Counted from the first letter of the stretch, positions 1 to 7,423 are shown. The stretch is DNA of 7,873 nucleotides from Bacteroidales bacterium UBA4353 (GCA_002394025.1 DGSV01000125.1:1-7873); one strand, 5' to 3'. The notes: generated from the sequence alone by a model not told the origin. Numbers and translations are program-made.

Positions 1-49
1 GTTCACCGCATTTCGAGTGCGGCCCAATCGACCTCTCTGGCATCTTTCC
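1..49 (-). tRNA. tRNA-Ser(CGA), 5' part, cut by window edge
   Basis: Read on the minus strand from 49 to 1, the sequence folds as the 5' two thirds of a class II tRNA. The acceptor strand GGAAAGA (49-43) is followed by U8 and G9, a D arm with CCA/UGG pairing and a GG in the loop, and a perfect 5-bp anticodon stem CCGCA/UGCGG. The 7-nt loop CUCGAAA places the anticodon CGA at 15-13, which reads the serine codon UCG. The bases after the anticodon stem (UGAAC) are the start of the variable region. The rest, including the T arm, lies outside the window, so the long serine variable arm cannot be confirmed. The identity rests on the anticodon and the serine-like 5' half. Confidence 0.88.
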
Positions 50-63
50 CCAAATAGCGAGTG

Positions 64-94
64 CAAAGTTAGTAAAAGATTGCGATATTACAAA
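64..94 (-). promoter_or_regulatory. Bacteroidetes-type promoter of tRNA-Ser
   Basis: On the minus strand, TTTG (94-91) is followed after 19 bp by TAACTTTG (71-64). This matches the Bacteroidetes primary sigma factor consensus, a -33 TTTG and a -7 TAnnTTTG. Transcription would start near 57-60, about 10 nt before the tRNA 5' end at 49. The -33 box lies only 23 bp past the stop codon of the upstream cytochrome assembly gene. Confidence 0.8.
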
Positions 95-117
95 ATTCGT
101 TAGACCATTTTTTTTCG

Positions 118-2298
118 TTAGGCATAGCTATGCATACCACCAAGCAGGAAATTGACGCCAAAATAAGTAAACAACACGCTGAAGAACGCTATGATACAAT
201 ATACGTGCATGAATACCGGTTTTTTGAATATCGGCAAACTACTGGCATGCAGCGGGAAAGCATAAATGAGCATCGTTATTAGCGCCCATACCTCTTTAGG
301 GTCCCACCCCCAATATCTCCCCCATGAGATATTAGCCCACACAGCACCGATGAAAATGCCTGTGACAAGGCAGAATTCAGCCGGATATAGCAGTAAGGCA
401 TTGATGTTCATCAGTTTTGTAATATACTCTTTGTCATGCCGAATGGCGTATATTATCAATGCTGCGATGCTGTTGATAGTGATGAACGCCAGCATTGTGT
501 AGGAAATCATGATTACCGCTACGTGTATGCTGAGCAGTGGTGACTGCAACACAGGCATGAGATTAGTAATCTGCGGGTTCGCGGCGCTCATCATTGAAAC
601 CATGAGTGTCATACCGCTTACGAGCATTCCCGCCGGCAGGGCAATGCGGTACTTGCCACAGAGCAGCAAAGCCACAAAAGACGCCGTCATGGCAAGGAAC
701 TGCATCGTTTCGTGTCCGTTAGACAAAGGCCAGTGCCCGCTGATATATCCGCGCAAGGACATGGCAACAAGCAAAGTGACAAACACCACTGCAACGAGAG
801 ATATCTGAACTTTGGTGAGCCAATGAGGCAGAGTGATAACATCTGTCACCGACAAGCAATAGAGAATAAAAAACAACAGACCTAAGGTCATGGCTAACAT
901 CGCCAGCGGCCGCGTGTACTGAAACTTATTGAAAAACACTTCGGCACGGAATTTTGTTTCTGACGGTATGTCGGAATCAGAAGTATGACTGCGCTGATAG
1001 ACACGGATATGCTTCAGAGCATTGTTGGCAGCGATATTATGCCCCGAAGCGATATTATACGCCACATCATTCATGGCATTCTTGATGAAGTGCCACTGCT
1101 CATAATCGATATCCGCCGGTAGTCTGTCAACCCAAGAATACCATGCCAAAGTCTGTGCGCTGTCCGAACGATAGGGGAAAATCTTGAATACACTACCGGT
1201 GGCTACCATACTGATTAGGTTGAACTTCTCGTCAGCGGCACGTGCATTCTTTTCATTATCCAAGAGCAACGACTGCAGCTTGTAATTTCCCGTCCCGACA
1301 AAATCGTTTAGTGATGCGTATTTGGTAGTGACACCGAGTGCGCGGCGAACCTGCTCACCCTTGATTTTAATCATGGGTTCTGACTTCCAGTCATCGTAGT
1401 AGAACAACCAGCCTGTGAGCACCTGCTCTGCGGTGAGACCTTTGTAAGTAGTCTTGCCATAGAGTTTTGTGGTGAAGTCTGTTGCCATAGTCGAAGCAGG
1501 GCATACCCTGTCGTTGTAATATACGTAGATATTTCCGAAAGTTTTCGCCAGTCCCTTTTGCAGTGTTCGTGGCTTTTGAACTGTGTCATCGGCTAACACT
1601 GTTAAAGGCACTAACAGAATCAGACACACCAGTGTGCGTCTGATTGAGGCAAAGCGTGAATGTTTCTGAAAGAAGAAGGCAATCATCGAAAGCAGTAACA
1701 TGACATAGCCGAAATACGTAATCGCTATGCCATATGGGTCATAACTCACCGAGAGCCGCGTTCCAAGTCCATCAGCGTCGTAACTTGACTGATAGAACCT
1801 GAAATGACGATAGGAAAAAATATTATTCATAGATACCCTACCCTCAACCTGCTTATTGTTGTCGTTGACTTGCAGTATGCTCACGTAGTCCATCGGCGCC
1901 CTCGTGCCGGGGTAATAGTCTATCTGAAATGTTTTGAGCGTTATCACAAAAGGCAGATGTCGCACATCTTTACCATCAACGAGCATGGTGTCCGAAGCAA
2001 CATCTTTGCGCAGGTGTATGCTGCCCTGCCGCCCTATCCAGTGCGTGACAACCGCTCCGAGCAGGATTACGGCAAAGGAGAGGTGCAGAGTAAAGGTTGC
2101 CACGTGACGATGCACGCCATTGCTAATCAGGTAGGCAATGGCCGTCACTACGGCGATAAACCACAGCACTATAGTGTATGGCGCGGTATAGACATAGCGC
2201 ATAGCCACTGATGTGCCATAGAATTTTTCTACGACAGTACCAGCGATGAGCACAAGAACCAAGGAACCTAAAAGCGAAAAAGAAACTTTACGAAGCAT
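118..2298 (-). CDS. ccsBA: Cytochrome c biogenesis protein, CcsB(ResB)-CcsA fusion
   Basis: This 726-aa membrane protein is a fused System II cytochrome c synthase, which exports heme and attaches it to CxxCH motifs of apocytochromes c in the periplasm. Residues 1-210 are the ResB/CcsB-like part: membrane segments near 5-23, 40-59 and 66-88 (His72 in the third), a periplasmic stretch with FRFYQSSYD at 166-174, and a fourth segment near 189-210. A basic cytoplasmic turn and another hydrophobic segment (221-237) lead into a soluble domain of about 220 residues (239-460). The C-terminal CcsA part has about eight membrane segments, the heme-handling WWD motif WGRYWGWDPKE (659-669), and flanking histidines His592 and His684 that fit the conserved heme ligands. 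It ends in TYFGVNFLLGGMHSYA, typical of CcsA. It is shorter than the Helicobacter fusion (about 900 aa). The start lies 6 nt after the HMA gene stop, with no Shine-Dalgarno. No nrfHA or other cytochrome gene is in view, so the substrate is unknown. Confidence 0.93.
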   Translation of the reverse strand: MLRKVSFSLLGSLVLVLIAGTVVEKFYGTSVAMRYVYTAPYTIVLWFIAVVTAIAYLISNGVHRHVATFTLHLSFAVILLGAVVTHWIGRQGSIHLRKDVASDTMLVDGKDVRHLPFVITLKTFQIDYYPGTRAPMDYVSILQVNDNNKQVEGRVSMNNIFSYRHFRFYQSSYDADGLGTRLSVSYDPYGIAITYFGYVMLLLSMIAFFFQKHSRFASIRRTLVCLILLVPLTVLADDTVQKPRTLQKGLAKTFGNIYVYYNDRVCPASTMATDFTTKLYGKTTYKGLTAEQVLTGWLFYYDDWKSEPMIKIKGEQVRRALGVTTKYASLNDFVGTGNYKLQSLLLDNEKNARAADEKFNLISMVATGSVFKIFPYRSDSAQTLAWYSWVDRLPADIDYEQWHFIKNAMNDVAYNIASGHNIAANNALKHIRVYQRSHTSDSDIPSETKFRAEVFFNKFQYTRPLAMLAMTLGLLFFILYCLSVTDVITLPHWLTKVQISLVAVVFVTLLVAMSLRGYISGHWPLSNGHETMQFLAMTASFVALLLCGKYRIALPAGMLVSGMTLMVSMMSAANPQITNLMPVLQSPLLSIHVAVIMISYTMLAFITINSIAALIIYAIRHDKEYITKLMNINALLLYPAEFCLVTGIFIGAVWANISWGRYWGWDPKEVWALITMLIYAFPLHASSLPIFKKPVFMHVYCIIAFFSVLFTYFGVNFLLGGMHSYA

Positions 2299-2304
2299 GA
2301 GCCA

Positions 2305-2613
2305 CTACTTATTCTGTGGAACATCGTTTTCCTGTATGGTGGCTTTCACACGCAGGGCACCTAAACCATCAATAATGCGCTGATTATCAGTTTTTGCACT
2401 ATTAAAGGTAACACACACGACTTTAGAAGGTACGTCAACGGTAACATCTTCAATACCTTTGCCCAAAACGGGGATATTATTCATTATTTTTTCTTTACAT
2501 TTATCGCAGTGGATATCGGTATTAAAGCAAGTTGTGACAAGTTTTTTTTCTTTAGCAAAGGCTGTGGCTGCCACTACCAGAGCCACACATATTGTAAGTA
2601 TTGCTCGTTTCAT
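2305..2613 (-). CDS. Periplasmic heavy-metal-associated (HMA) domain protein
   Basis: This is a 102-aa exported protein. Residues 1-20 form a signal peptide (MKR, hydrophobic core, AFA cleavage site), leaving a mature domain of about 82 residues. The mature part resembles a MerP/Atx1-type HMA fold: a first strand, the motif DIHCDKCKEKI (Cys36 and Cys39) at the start of helix 1, then the strand pair VTVDVPSKVVCVTF and a second helix near 76-85. Such CxxC domains bind Cu(I) or similar soft metals and pass them on by thiol exchange. Extra cysteines occur at 29 and 67. The ATG overlaps the stop of the ABC-F gene by 4 nt (ATGA), and the stop lies 6 nt before ccsBA, so it is likely translated from the same message. 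A metal-delivery role linked to respiratory enzyme assembly is inference. The metal cannot be read from the sequence. Confidence 0.85.
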   Translation of the reverse strand: MKRAILTICVALVVAATAFAKEKKLVTTCFNTDIHCDKCKEKIMNNIPVLGKGIEDVTVDVPSKVVCVTFNSAKTDNQRIIDGLGALRVKATIQENDVPQNK

Positions 2614-4562
2614 AATGATTTATTGTTTAGTTCTTCAAGATTGTCGTTAAGTATTTCCCACTCGTACATTCTGTGTTCGAGTTCTGTTTTGGCATCAGCA
2701 TATTGTTGTGATAGTTTCAGTGCCTTATCAGGTTCTCCACATAGCGTCATTTGCTGTTCTAATGCACTAATCTGTTGTTCCATAGCCTCTATCTCAGCTT
2801 CTTTTTTATCTATCTCTTTCCGTGCTTTAGCAATTTGTCTTGCCAGTTCCTTACGTGCCTGATACTGCTGTTTATTGGCATTTTGTTCAGTCTGAGTCTG
2901 TATTTTATCAACTTGTTTGATTTCATTTTTCAGAGCCAGCGCATCATCTACCGTTTGTGCGTTATGATGTTCGAGATAGTCATAAATGCCTCCTATGTAT
3001 TCTTTTACGGTACCGTTTGCGAATTCATACACTCTATCGACCAATCCGTCAAGAAATTCCCGGTCATGACTGACAATTATCGCCGTTCCCTTGAAGTCTC
3101 TGATAGCGTCTTTGAGCACGTCCTTGCTGGGCATATCAAGGTGGTTTGTAGGTTCGTCAAGCACAAGGAAGTTTACCGGTTCGAGCAGCAAGCGTATCAT
3201 CGCCAGTCGGCTTTTCTCACCACCTGAGAGAACTTTAACTTTTTTATCGGAAGCCTCGCCTCCGAACATGAAAGCCCCGAGTATATCCCTTATCTTGAGT
3301 CTCATATCTCCCGTAGCAGCCCTGTCCACGGTGTCAAATACCGTTATTTCCTGATCAAGCAATGCTGCCTGATTTTGCGCAAAATAGCCCAGGGTTACAT
3401 TATGTCCGATTCGCAAGGTGCCGGAATAATCAGCTATCTGCCCCATAATGCACTTAACGAGTGTTGATTTTCCTGCCCCGTTTTTACCCACAAATGCCAC
3501 CTTGTCGCCTCGGCGCAAGGTCATATTAACACCCTGAAGCGTAAATTCAGGATATTGCTTGACGAGTTCTTCGATAATTAGAGGGAAGTCGCCACTACGC
3601 GGTGCCGGCTGAAACTTAAGCCTTAAGCGCGAAGTGTCTTCAAGATCCACTTCAAGTCGCTCAAGTTTTTCAAGTTGTTTGATCCGGCTTTGCACCTGCA
3701 CAGCTTTTGTTGCCTGATAGCGGAAACGTTCTATGAATGCCTCGGTATCGGCTATCATTTTCTGCTGGTTTTCGTATGCGCGGACTTGCTGCTCATGCCT
3801 CTCGCGACGCAATTCGCGGTAGTGGCTGTAACTGACATTGTAGTCGTAAATGTTACCTAATGATATTTCGATAGTGCGTGTCGTCACGTTGTCAAGGAAA
3901 GCCCTATCGTGACTAACGAGTAGCAGCGATGAGGCACTCTGCGACAAAAAGCGCTCAAGCCATTGTATCGACTCTATATCAAGATGATTGGTGGGCTCAT
4001 CAAGAAGCAGTATATCAGGCTGTTGCAGCAATATCTTTGCAAGCTCAATGCGCATACGCCAACCACCGGAAAACTCATTGCACAACCTATTGAAGTCTGA
4101 GTGGATAAAGCCTAAACCAAGCAAAGTTTTTTCTGCCTGACCAACATTATTATCAGATCTCAGCATCTGCAATAATTCCGTCTGGTGCGTCAGGCTCTCT
4201 AATAATGCGGCGTAGTCATCTGACTGGTAATCAGTCCGCGTAGCCACTTGTTCCGTAAGGTGTTCTATGCGTTGTTGTATGTCGTTGATTTTGCTAAATG
4301 CCTTCATGGTTTCTTGGAGAACCGTGGTATCTTGCGCAAGAATAAGGTGCTGCGGCAAATAGCCTATTGTTGTGTCAGAAGGAATATTGACAATACCCGA
4401 CGTAGGTTGTTCCTCACCGGCGATGATACGCAACAGTGTTGACTTGCCGGCGCCGTTTTTGCCTACAAGGGCTACTTTCTCCTTGTTGTTAACAAGGAAT
4501 GAGATATGGTTCAGCAAAGGCTTGGAAGAAAACTCAACGGAAAGATTTTCAACAGAAAGCAT
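2610..4562 (-). CDS. ABC-F family ATPase, YheS-like
   Basis: This 650-aa soluble protein has two ABC cassettes and no membrane segments, as in ABC-F proteins, which bind the ribosomal E site and act on stalled or special translation complexes. Cassette 1 has Walker A GKNGAGKST (34-42), signature FSGGW (164-168), Walker B with DEPTNHLD (188-195) and the switch SHD (217-219). A basic coiled linker (about 243-325, containing FRYQATKAVQVQSRIKQLEK) corresponds to the P-site tRNA-interacting motif. Cassette 2 has Walker A at 359-367, signature LSGGE (445-449), DEPTNHLD (468-475) and SHD (498-500). A charged C-terminal coiled coil spans about 560-640. The length, linker and C-terminal extension fit E. 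coli YheS (637 aa) better than EttA (about 555 aa). It starts 10 nt after the lipoprotein stop. Antibiotic-resistance ABC-F proteins are usually shorter, so a housekeeping role is more likely. Confidence 0.93.
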   Translation of the reverse strand: MLSVENLSVEFSSKPLLNHISFLVNNKEKVALVGKNGAGKSTLLRIIAGEEQPTSGIVNIPSDTTIGYLPQHLILAQDTTVLQETMKAFSKINDIQQRIEHLTEQVATRTDYQSDDYAALLESLTHQTELLQMLRSDNNVGQAEKTLLGLGFIHSDFNRLCNEFSGGWRMRIELAKILLQQPDILLLDEPTNHLDIESIQWLERFLSQSASSLLLVSHDRAFLDNVTTRTIEISLGNIYDYNVSYSHYRELRRERHEQQVRAYENQQKMIADTEAFIERFRYQATKAVQVQSRIKQLEKLERLEVDLEDTSRLRLKFQPAPRSGDFPLIIEELVKQYPEFTLQGVNMTLRRGDKVAFVGKNGAGKSTLVKCIMGQIADYSGTLRIGHNVTLGYFAQNQAALLDQEITVFDTVDRAATGDMRLKIRDILGAFMFGGEASDKKVKVLSGGEKSRLAMIRLLLEPVNFLVLDEPTNHLDMPSKDVLKDAIRDFKGTAIIVSHDREFLDGLVDRVYEFANGTVKEYIGGIYDYLEHHNAQTVDDALALKNEIKQVDKIQTQTEQNANKQQYQARKELARQIAKARKEIDKKEAEIEAMEQQISALEQQMTLCGEPDKALKLSQQYADAKTELEHRMYEWEILNDNLEELNNKSL

Positions 4563-4572
4563 AATATTTGTT

Positions 4573-5898
4573 CTATTTCCAGTCTATGGAATTTTTTCTT
4601 ATTTTCCACACATCCGCCAGCGTAGTTTTTTCCGTTACACCTCCGATAATATGTATGTCGTATTTGTCGTCGGAGAGGAATATGCTTGCGGCCGCTCTTG
4701 TTGTGAAGTCATCAGGCATATCAATATCCCCTGTGCTAACAACTTCCCAGTTCAGTCCGTCATCGAACGACTGCATTACGTAGTCATCACGTATTTGTCC
4801 TTTTTCGTTAAACCCGCCCAAGAGCAACAGTCTTCCGCCATAGTATATGGCACTGGCGTCTTCCACGGTTTTGAAAGCCCTTTTATTGGGATTGACATTA
4901 ACCCAAATTGTCATATCTTGCGTCATCCACTGCGTTCCCAGTTGTTCTCCGTCACGGCTCACACCGCCCAAAACCACGCATTGCGGATATCCTGTAGGCG
5001 AATTATAGATGGCTTTGGCTGCGCTCTTAACAGGGAAATTATCGGGCAACGGATATTCGCTCTCAATGCCTTCAAGGATATTGAAAGTATAAAGGTCGCC
5101 TTGTTCGTCTTTGGTTATGCACCATAGTCCATCCCTGAAAAACCCAAGCATAGCAACATAACTCTTGTGTTCATCATAAACGCTCCATTCTAAACCATCG
5201 CTGGAAGTATAGAGTTTATCGTCTGCTACGGCATAGAACGCACCGTTATGATATATTATATTTTTCACGTCAGTGTTCAGCGACAATCCTACCGCTCCTG
5301 CGCGAGTCCACTGCACGGCATCAGTCGAAGTGTAAAGTGTTATGTCAAAACCGTTGTTGACAAACCAGCAATAAGTGTCTTGCGCCAAGAGAGCCTGCTG
5401 TCTAACTGACGGAGCTATCGAAGCGTTAGTTGTCAGACACTGCCATTTATAGAGGTCGGGATTGACATTATGAACACGCACCGAGACACGATAGTTGCGC
5501 TGCTTTGTATAGTCAACGGATATAACACGCAGACGCAAAGGCTGATAGGTAAAGTCGATAGTGTCGGTACTATTAAGCAGCACGGTGTCATTCTTTCCGT
5601 ACATCACGATACCGGCTATAGCGTATTGGAAGGTAAACTGAGTGACTACCGAGTCTATTTTAGTACCTACGGGCAACGAGTCAGAATTATAGATAACAGC
5701 ACCTGTATCACCAATCAGTTCGATCGTAAACTTCGCGTTTTCTATGCCGGGATTTGCATCGTCTTGAATGAATTTCATCCTGCTGATGACAGTATTGTCA
5801 GTAGGTATATTATCAGAATATGTAGTGCCTGATTTGCATGACATAGCCGCAAGTAGGACCATGATTGCCATACAAAAAAGTTTTATGTATCTTATCAT
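4573..5898 (-). CDS. DUF6242-like beta-propeller lipoprotein
   Basis: This is a 441-aa predicted lipoprotein of unknown function. Residues 1-20 are a lipoprotein signal peptide ending in LLAAMS, with Cys21 as the lipidated residue. The next residues (KSGTT) lack the acidic run of known Bacteroides surface-export signals. A beta-rich N-terminal domain (about 30-155) contains NSDSLPVGT and ends in VRVHNVNPDLYKW. I recall both as typical of DUF6242 lipoproteins of Bacteroidales, but this was not searched. The remainder looks like a beta-propeller with Asp-box (S-x-D-x-G-x-x-W-like) repeats at 189-197, 229-238, 325-332 and 377-384, and kelch-like GG strands (LLLLGGF, IHIIGGV). The reading frame extends upstream to a TTG at 5925, but that TTG lies inside the promoter -7 element, so ATG 5898 is the start. 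It is the first gene of the four-gene unit, with no Shine-Dalgarno visible. Confidence 0.87.
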   Translation of the reverse strand: MIRYIKLFCMAIMVLLAAMSCKSGTTYSDNIPTDNTVISRMKFIQDDANPGIENAKFTIELIGDTGAVIYNSDSLPVGTKIDSVVTQFTFQYAIAGIVMYGKNDTVLLNSTDTIDFTYQPLRLRVISVDYTKQRNYRVSVRVHNVNPDLYKWQCLTTNASIAPSVRQQALLAQDTYCWFVNNGFDITLYTSTDAVQWTRAGAVGLSLNTDVKNIIYHNGAFYAVADDKLYTSSDGLEWSVYDEHKSYVAMLGFFRDGLWCITKDEQGDLYTFNILEGIESEYPLPDNFPVKSAAKAIYNSPTGYPQCVVLGGVSRDGEQLGTQWMTQDMTIWVNVNPNKRAFKTVEDASAIYYGGRLLLLGGFNEKGQIRDDYVMQSFDDGLNWEVVSTGDIDMPDDFTTRAAASIFLSDDKYDIHIIGGVTEKTTLADVWKIRKNSIDWK

Positions 5899-5922
5899 AA
5901 TGATTGTTTGTAAAGTACTATG

Positions 5923-5954
5923 CAAAGTTACTGATTTTTTGTCGGATGAGCAAA
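5923..5954 (-). promoter_or_regulatory. Promoter of lipoprotein-abcF-HMA-ccsBA operon
   Basis: On the minus strand, TTTG (5954-5951) is separated by 20 bp from TAACTTTG (5930-5923), a full match to the Bacteroidetes promoter consensus. The expected transcription start near 5916-5919 gives a leader of about 20 nt before ATG 5898. It sits in the 80-bp gap after dgt, where I see no clear terminator, so some read-through from dgt is possible. Confidence 0.8.
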
Positions 5955-5978
5955 TCGGTTCGTGACATGGCTATTCCG

Positions 5979-7319
5979 CTATGAATTAGTGATTGATATA
6001 CCCATAATCTTGCGATAAAGGTCAAGGGCATAAACATCCGTCATTCCCGACACATAGTCCACCACTGCCAGAAGACGTGTATATAGGTCATTATCATAGA
6101 CTTGATATTGATTAGGCACTCTTGCCAGCAGTTGTTCGGAATAGGTAGCATTAGGCGTTTGCACGGCCGTGACGTATGTGTCCATCAATGTTGATATGAT
6201 GCGATATCCGCTCAACTCAATATCCAGCACTTCTGGCGCGTGATAGATTCGCTTCACGGCAAGCCGCGAACATCTCTTATAAGTTTCTCTAACCCTGTCA
6301 TCTGTCATTTTGATCAATGCCTGTACTAATTCTCCTGCCATAATTTCGTGATAGTGGTTGAGGAACGCTTCAGTACAAGCATCCACGAGCACCCCGACAG
6401 CCGTGCTACGCAGATACGACACTTTCTCATTATCGTCCTGAACCATATTGAGCACCTGCCTGACATGCTCGTGCCGCTCTTCGGGTTGGAACTCCAATAA
6501 CAAGTCTAACGTCTCCGCCGTGGTCAGTATGCCCAATTTATGAGCATCTTCAATATCCATGAGTTGATAACATATATCATCAGCAGCCTCAACAAGATAC
6601 ACCAGTGGATGGCGTACAGCGTGCCCCACAACATGCTCAACATCACTTATTCCGAGCTTATCGGCTATGGTACGATAGGTGCTTTCGTCAGCCTTGAAAA
6701 AACCGAATTTCTGCTTCTCACGGGTAGCGTGCGAAGAGTCGTAGGGGTATTTAACTATGGCGGCCAACATACTATATGTTTGAACAAAACCTCCCGGGCG
6801 ACGACCGTTGAACTGATGCGTGAGCAAGCGAAAGGCGTTGGCGTTGCCATCAAAATACATAAAATCACAGCGCTGCTCATTAGGCAATTGACTAATTATC
6901 GCATTGCCATTGCCTTCCGCAAAAAAAGCCCCTATTGCTCGCTCACCGGCATGCCCGAAAGGCGGATTGCCCATATCGTGAGCCAAACAGGCGGCAGAAA
7001 CAATGGAACCTATCTCATCAAGCAATTCGCACGACTCGCCATAGCGCTCTCTAATACCACGCATGACATTATTGGCAAGCGAACGCCCGACACACGCCAC
7101 TTCAAGACTATGAGTCAGACGATTATGTACAAATACACTACCAGGCAAAGGAAACACTTGGGTCTTATTCTGCAAACGGCGGAAAGGCGAAGAAAAAACA
7201 AGGCGATCATAATCACGCTCAAACTCACCACGACGCTCATTATTGTTTGTACTATGATATTGTTCCAACCCCAAACGGCATGTTGTCAGCAGCCGATTCC
7301 AATGTAATGATACATTCAT
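5979..7319 (-). CDS. dgt: Deoxyguanosinetriphosphate triphosphohydrolase (dGTPase), HD superfamily
   Basis: This 446-aa cytoplasmic enzyme is predicted to hydrolyse dGTP (possibly other dNTPs) to the deoxynucleoside and triphosphate, trimming the dNTP pool. With ATG 7319 as residue 1, the family's N-terminal block RDYDRLVFSSPFRRLQNKTQ covers 35-54. The metal-binding HD set is His70 (in NRLTHSLEV), His114-Asp115 (in CLAHDMGNPPFGHAGE) and Asp247 (in YLVEAADDICY). The length is normal for the family and no lesion is seen. The frame opens at a TTG (7352), but this lies within the -7 promoter element and cannot be the start. ATG 7325 (448 aa) and ATG 7319 both remain possible. I prefer 7319 because MNVSLHWNRLL resembles the start of homologues as I recall them. 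Neither has a Shine-Dalgarno. It is divergent from rpsO and followed 80 bp later by the lipoprotein operon. Confidence 0.93.
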   Translation of the reverse strand: MNVSLHWNRLLTTCRLGLEQYHSTNNNERRGEFERDYDRLVFSSPFRRLQNKTQVFPLPGSVFVHNRLTHSLEVACVGRSLANNVMRGIRERYGESCELLDEIGSIVSAACLAHDMGNPPFGHAGERAIGAFFAEGNGNAIISQLPNEQRCDFMYFDGNANAFRLLTHQFNGRRPGGFVQTYSMLAAIVKYPYDSSHATREKQKFGFFKADESTYRTIADKLGISDVEHVVGHAVRHPLVYLVEAADDICYQLMDIEDAHKLGILTTAETLDLLLEFQPEERHEHVRQVLNMVQDDNEKVSYLRSTAVGVLVDACTEAFLNHYHEIMAGELVQALIKMTDDRVRETYKRCSRLAVKRIYHAPEVLDIELSGYRIISTLMDTYVTAVQTPNATYSEQLLARVPNQYQVYDNDLYTRLLAVVDYVSGMTDVYALDLYRKIMGISITNS

Positions 7320-7349
7320 ATACATAAAATCACAATAGTTTTTATAACA

Positions 7350-7381
7350 CAAAATTAGTTTATTTTTCGGACATTACCAAA
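7350..7381 (-). promoter_or_regulatory. Promoter of dgt
   Basis: On the minus strand, TTTG (7381-7378) is followed after 20 bp by TAATTTTG (7357-7350), matching the Bacteroidetes consensus. The expected start near 7343-7346 leaves a leader of about 20-25 nt before the dgt ATG. Its -33 box lies 6 bp from the -33 box of the rpsO promoter on the other strand. Confidence 0.75.
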
Positions 7382-7387
7382 AATCAT

Positions 7388-7418
7388 TTTGCCAAATAAA
7401 AAAAAATCACTAACTTTG
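7388..7418 (+). promoter_or_regulatory. Promoter of rpsO
   Basis: TTTG (7388-7391), a 19-bp spacer and TAACTTTG (7411-7418) make a consensus Bacteroidetes promoter. The spacer is A-rich, including a long A run just before the -7 element. Transcription would begin near 7422-7426, giving a leader of about 80 nt before the rpsO ATG. Confidence 0.82.
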
Positions 7419-7423
7419 CGGTC

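Larger units (their letters stand above)
118..5954 (-). other. Predicted four-gene transcription unit
   Basis: The four minus-strand genes are separated by 10 nt, a 4-nt overlap and 6 nt. No TTTG/TAnnTTTG promoter was noticed at their junctions, which supports one polycistronic message from the promoter at 5923-5954. No hairpin plus U-tract is visible after ccsBA. The unit therefore may read through into the tRNA-Ser gene. Confidence 0.7.

Noticed and set aside
107..115. Run of eight T bases as a possible plus-strand terminator
   Set aside because: No hairpin precedes it and no plus-strand gene runs into it.
96..121. Direct repeat TTCGTTAG at 96-103 and 114-121
   Set aside because: It is two copies of 8 bp in an AT-rich gap, one overlapping the ccsBA stop codon. 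This is too short to call a binding site or attachment site.
509..808. Plus-strand open frames opposite ccsBA (also 1804-2211)
   Set aside because: They are antisense to conserved membrane segments and domains, have no homology I recognise, and are explained as shadows of the real frame.
2610..4562. Antibiotic-resistance (ARE) ABC-F protein
   Set aside because: The 650-aa length, the YheS-like linker and the C-terminal coiled coil point to a housekeeping ABC-F, and no leader attenuator or mobile element surrounds it.
4372..5127. 251-codon plus-strand open frame opposite the ABC-F and lipoprotein genes
   Set aside because: It crosses two well-supported minus-strand genes, has no promoter in view, and its translation shows no recognisable motif.
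6540..7307. 255-codon plus-strand open frame opposite dgt
   Set aside because: It lies wholly antisense to a gene with intact family motifs, and has no upstream promoter of the type used elsewhere in the window.
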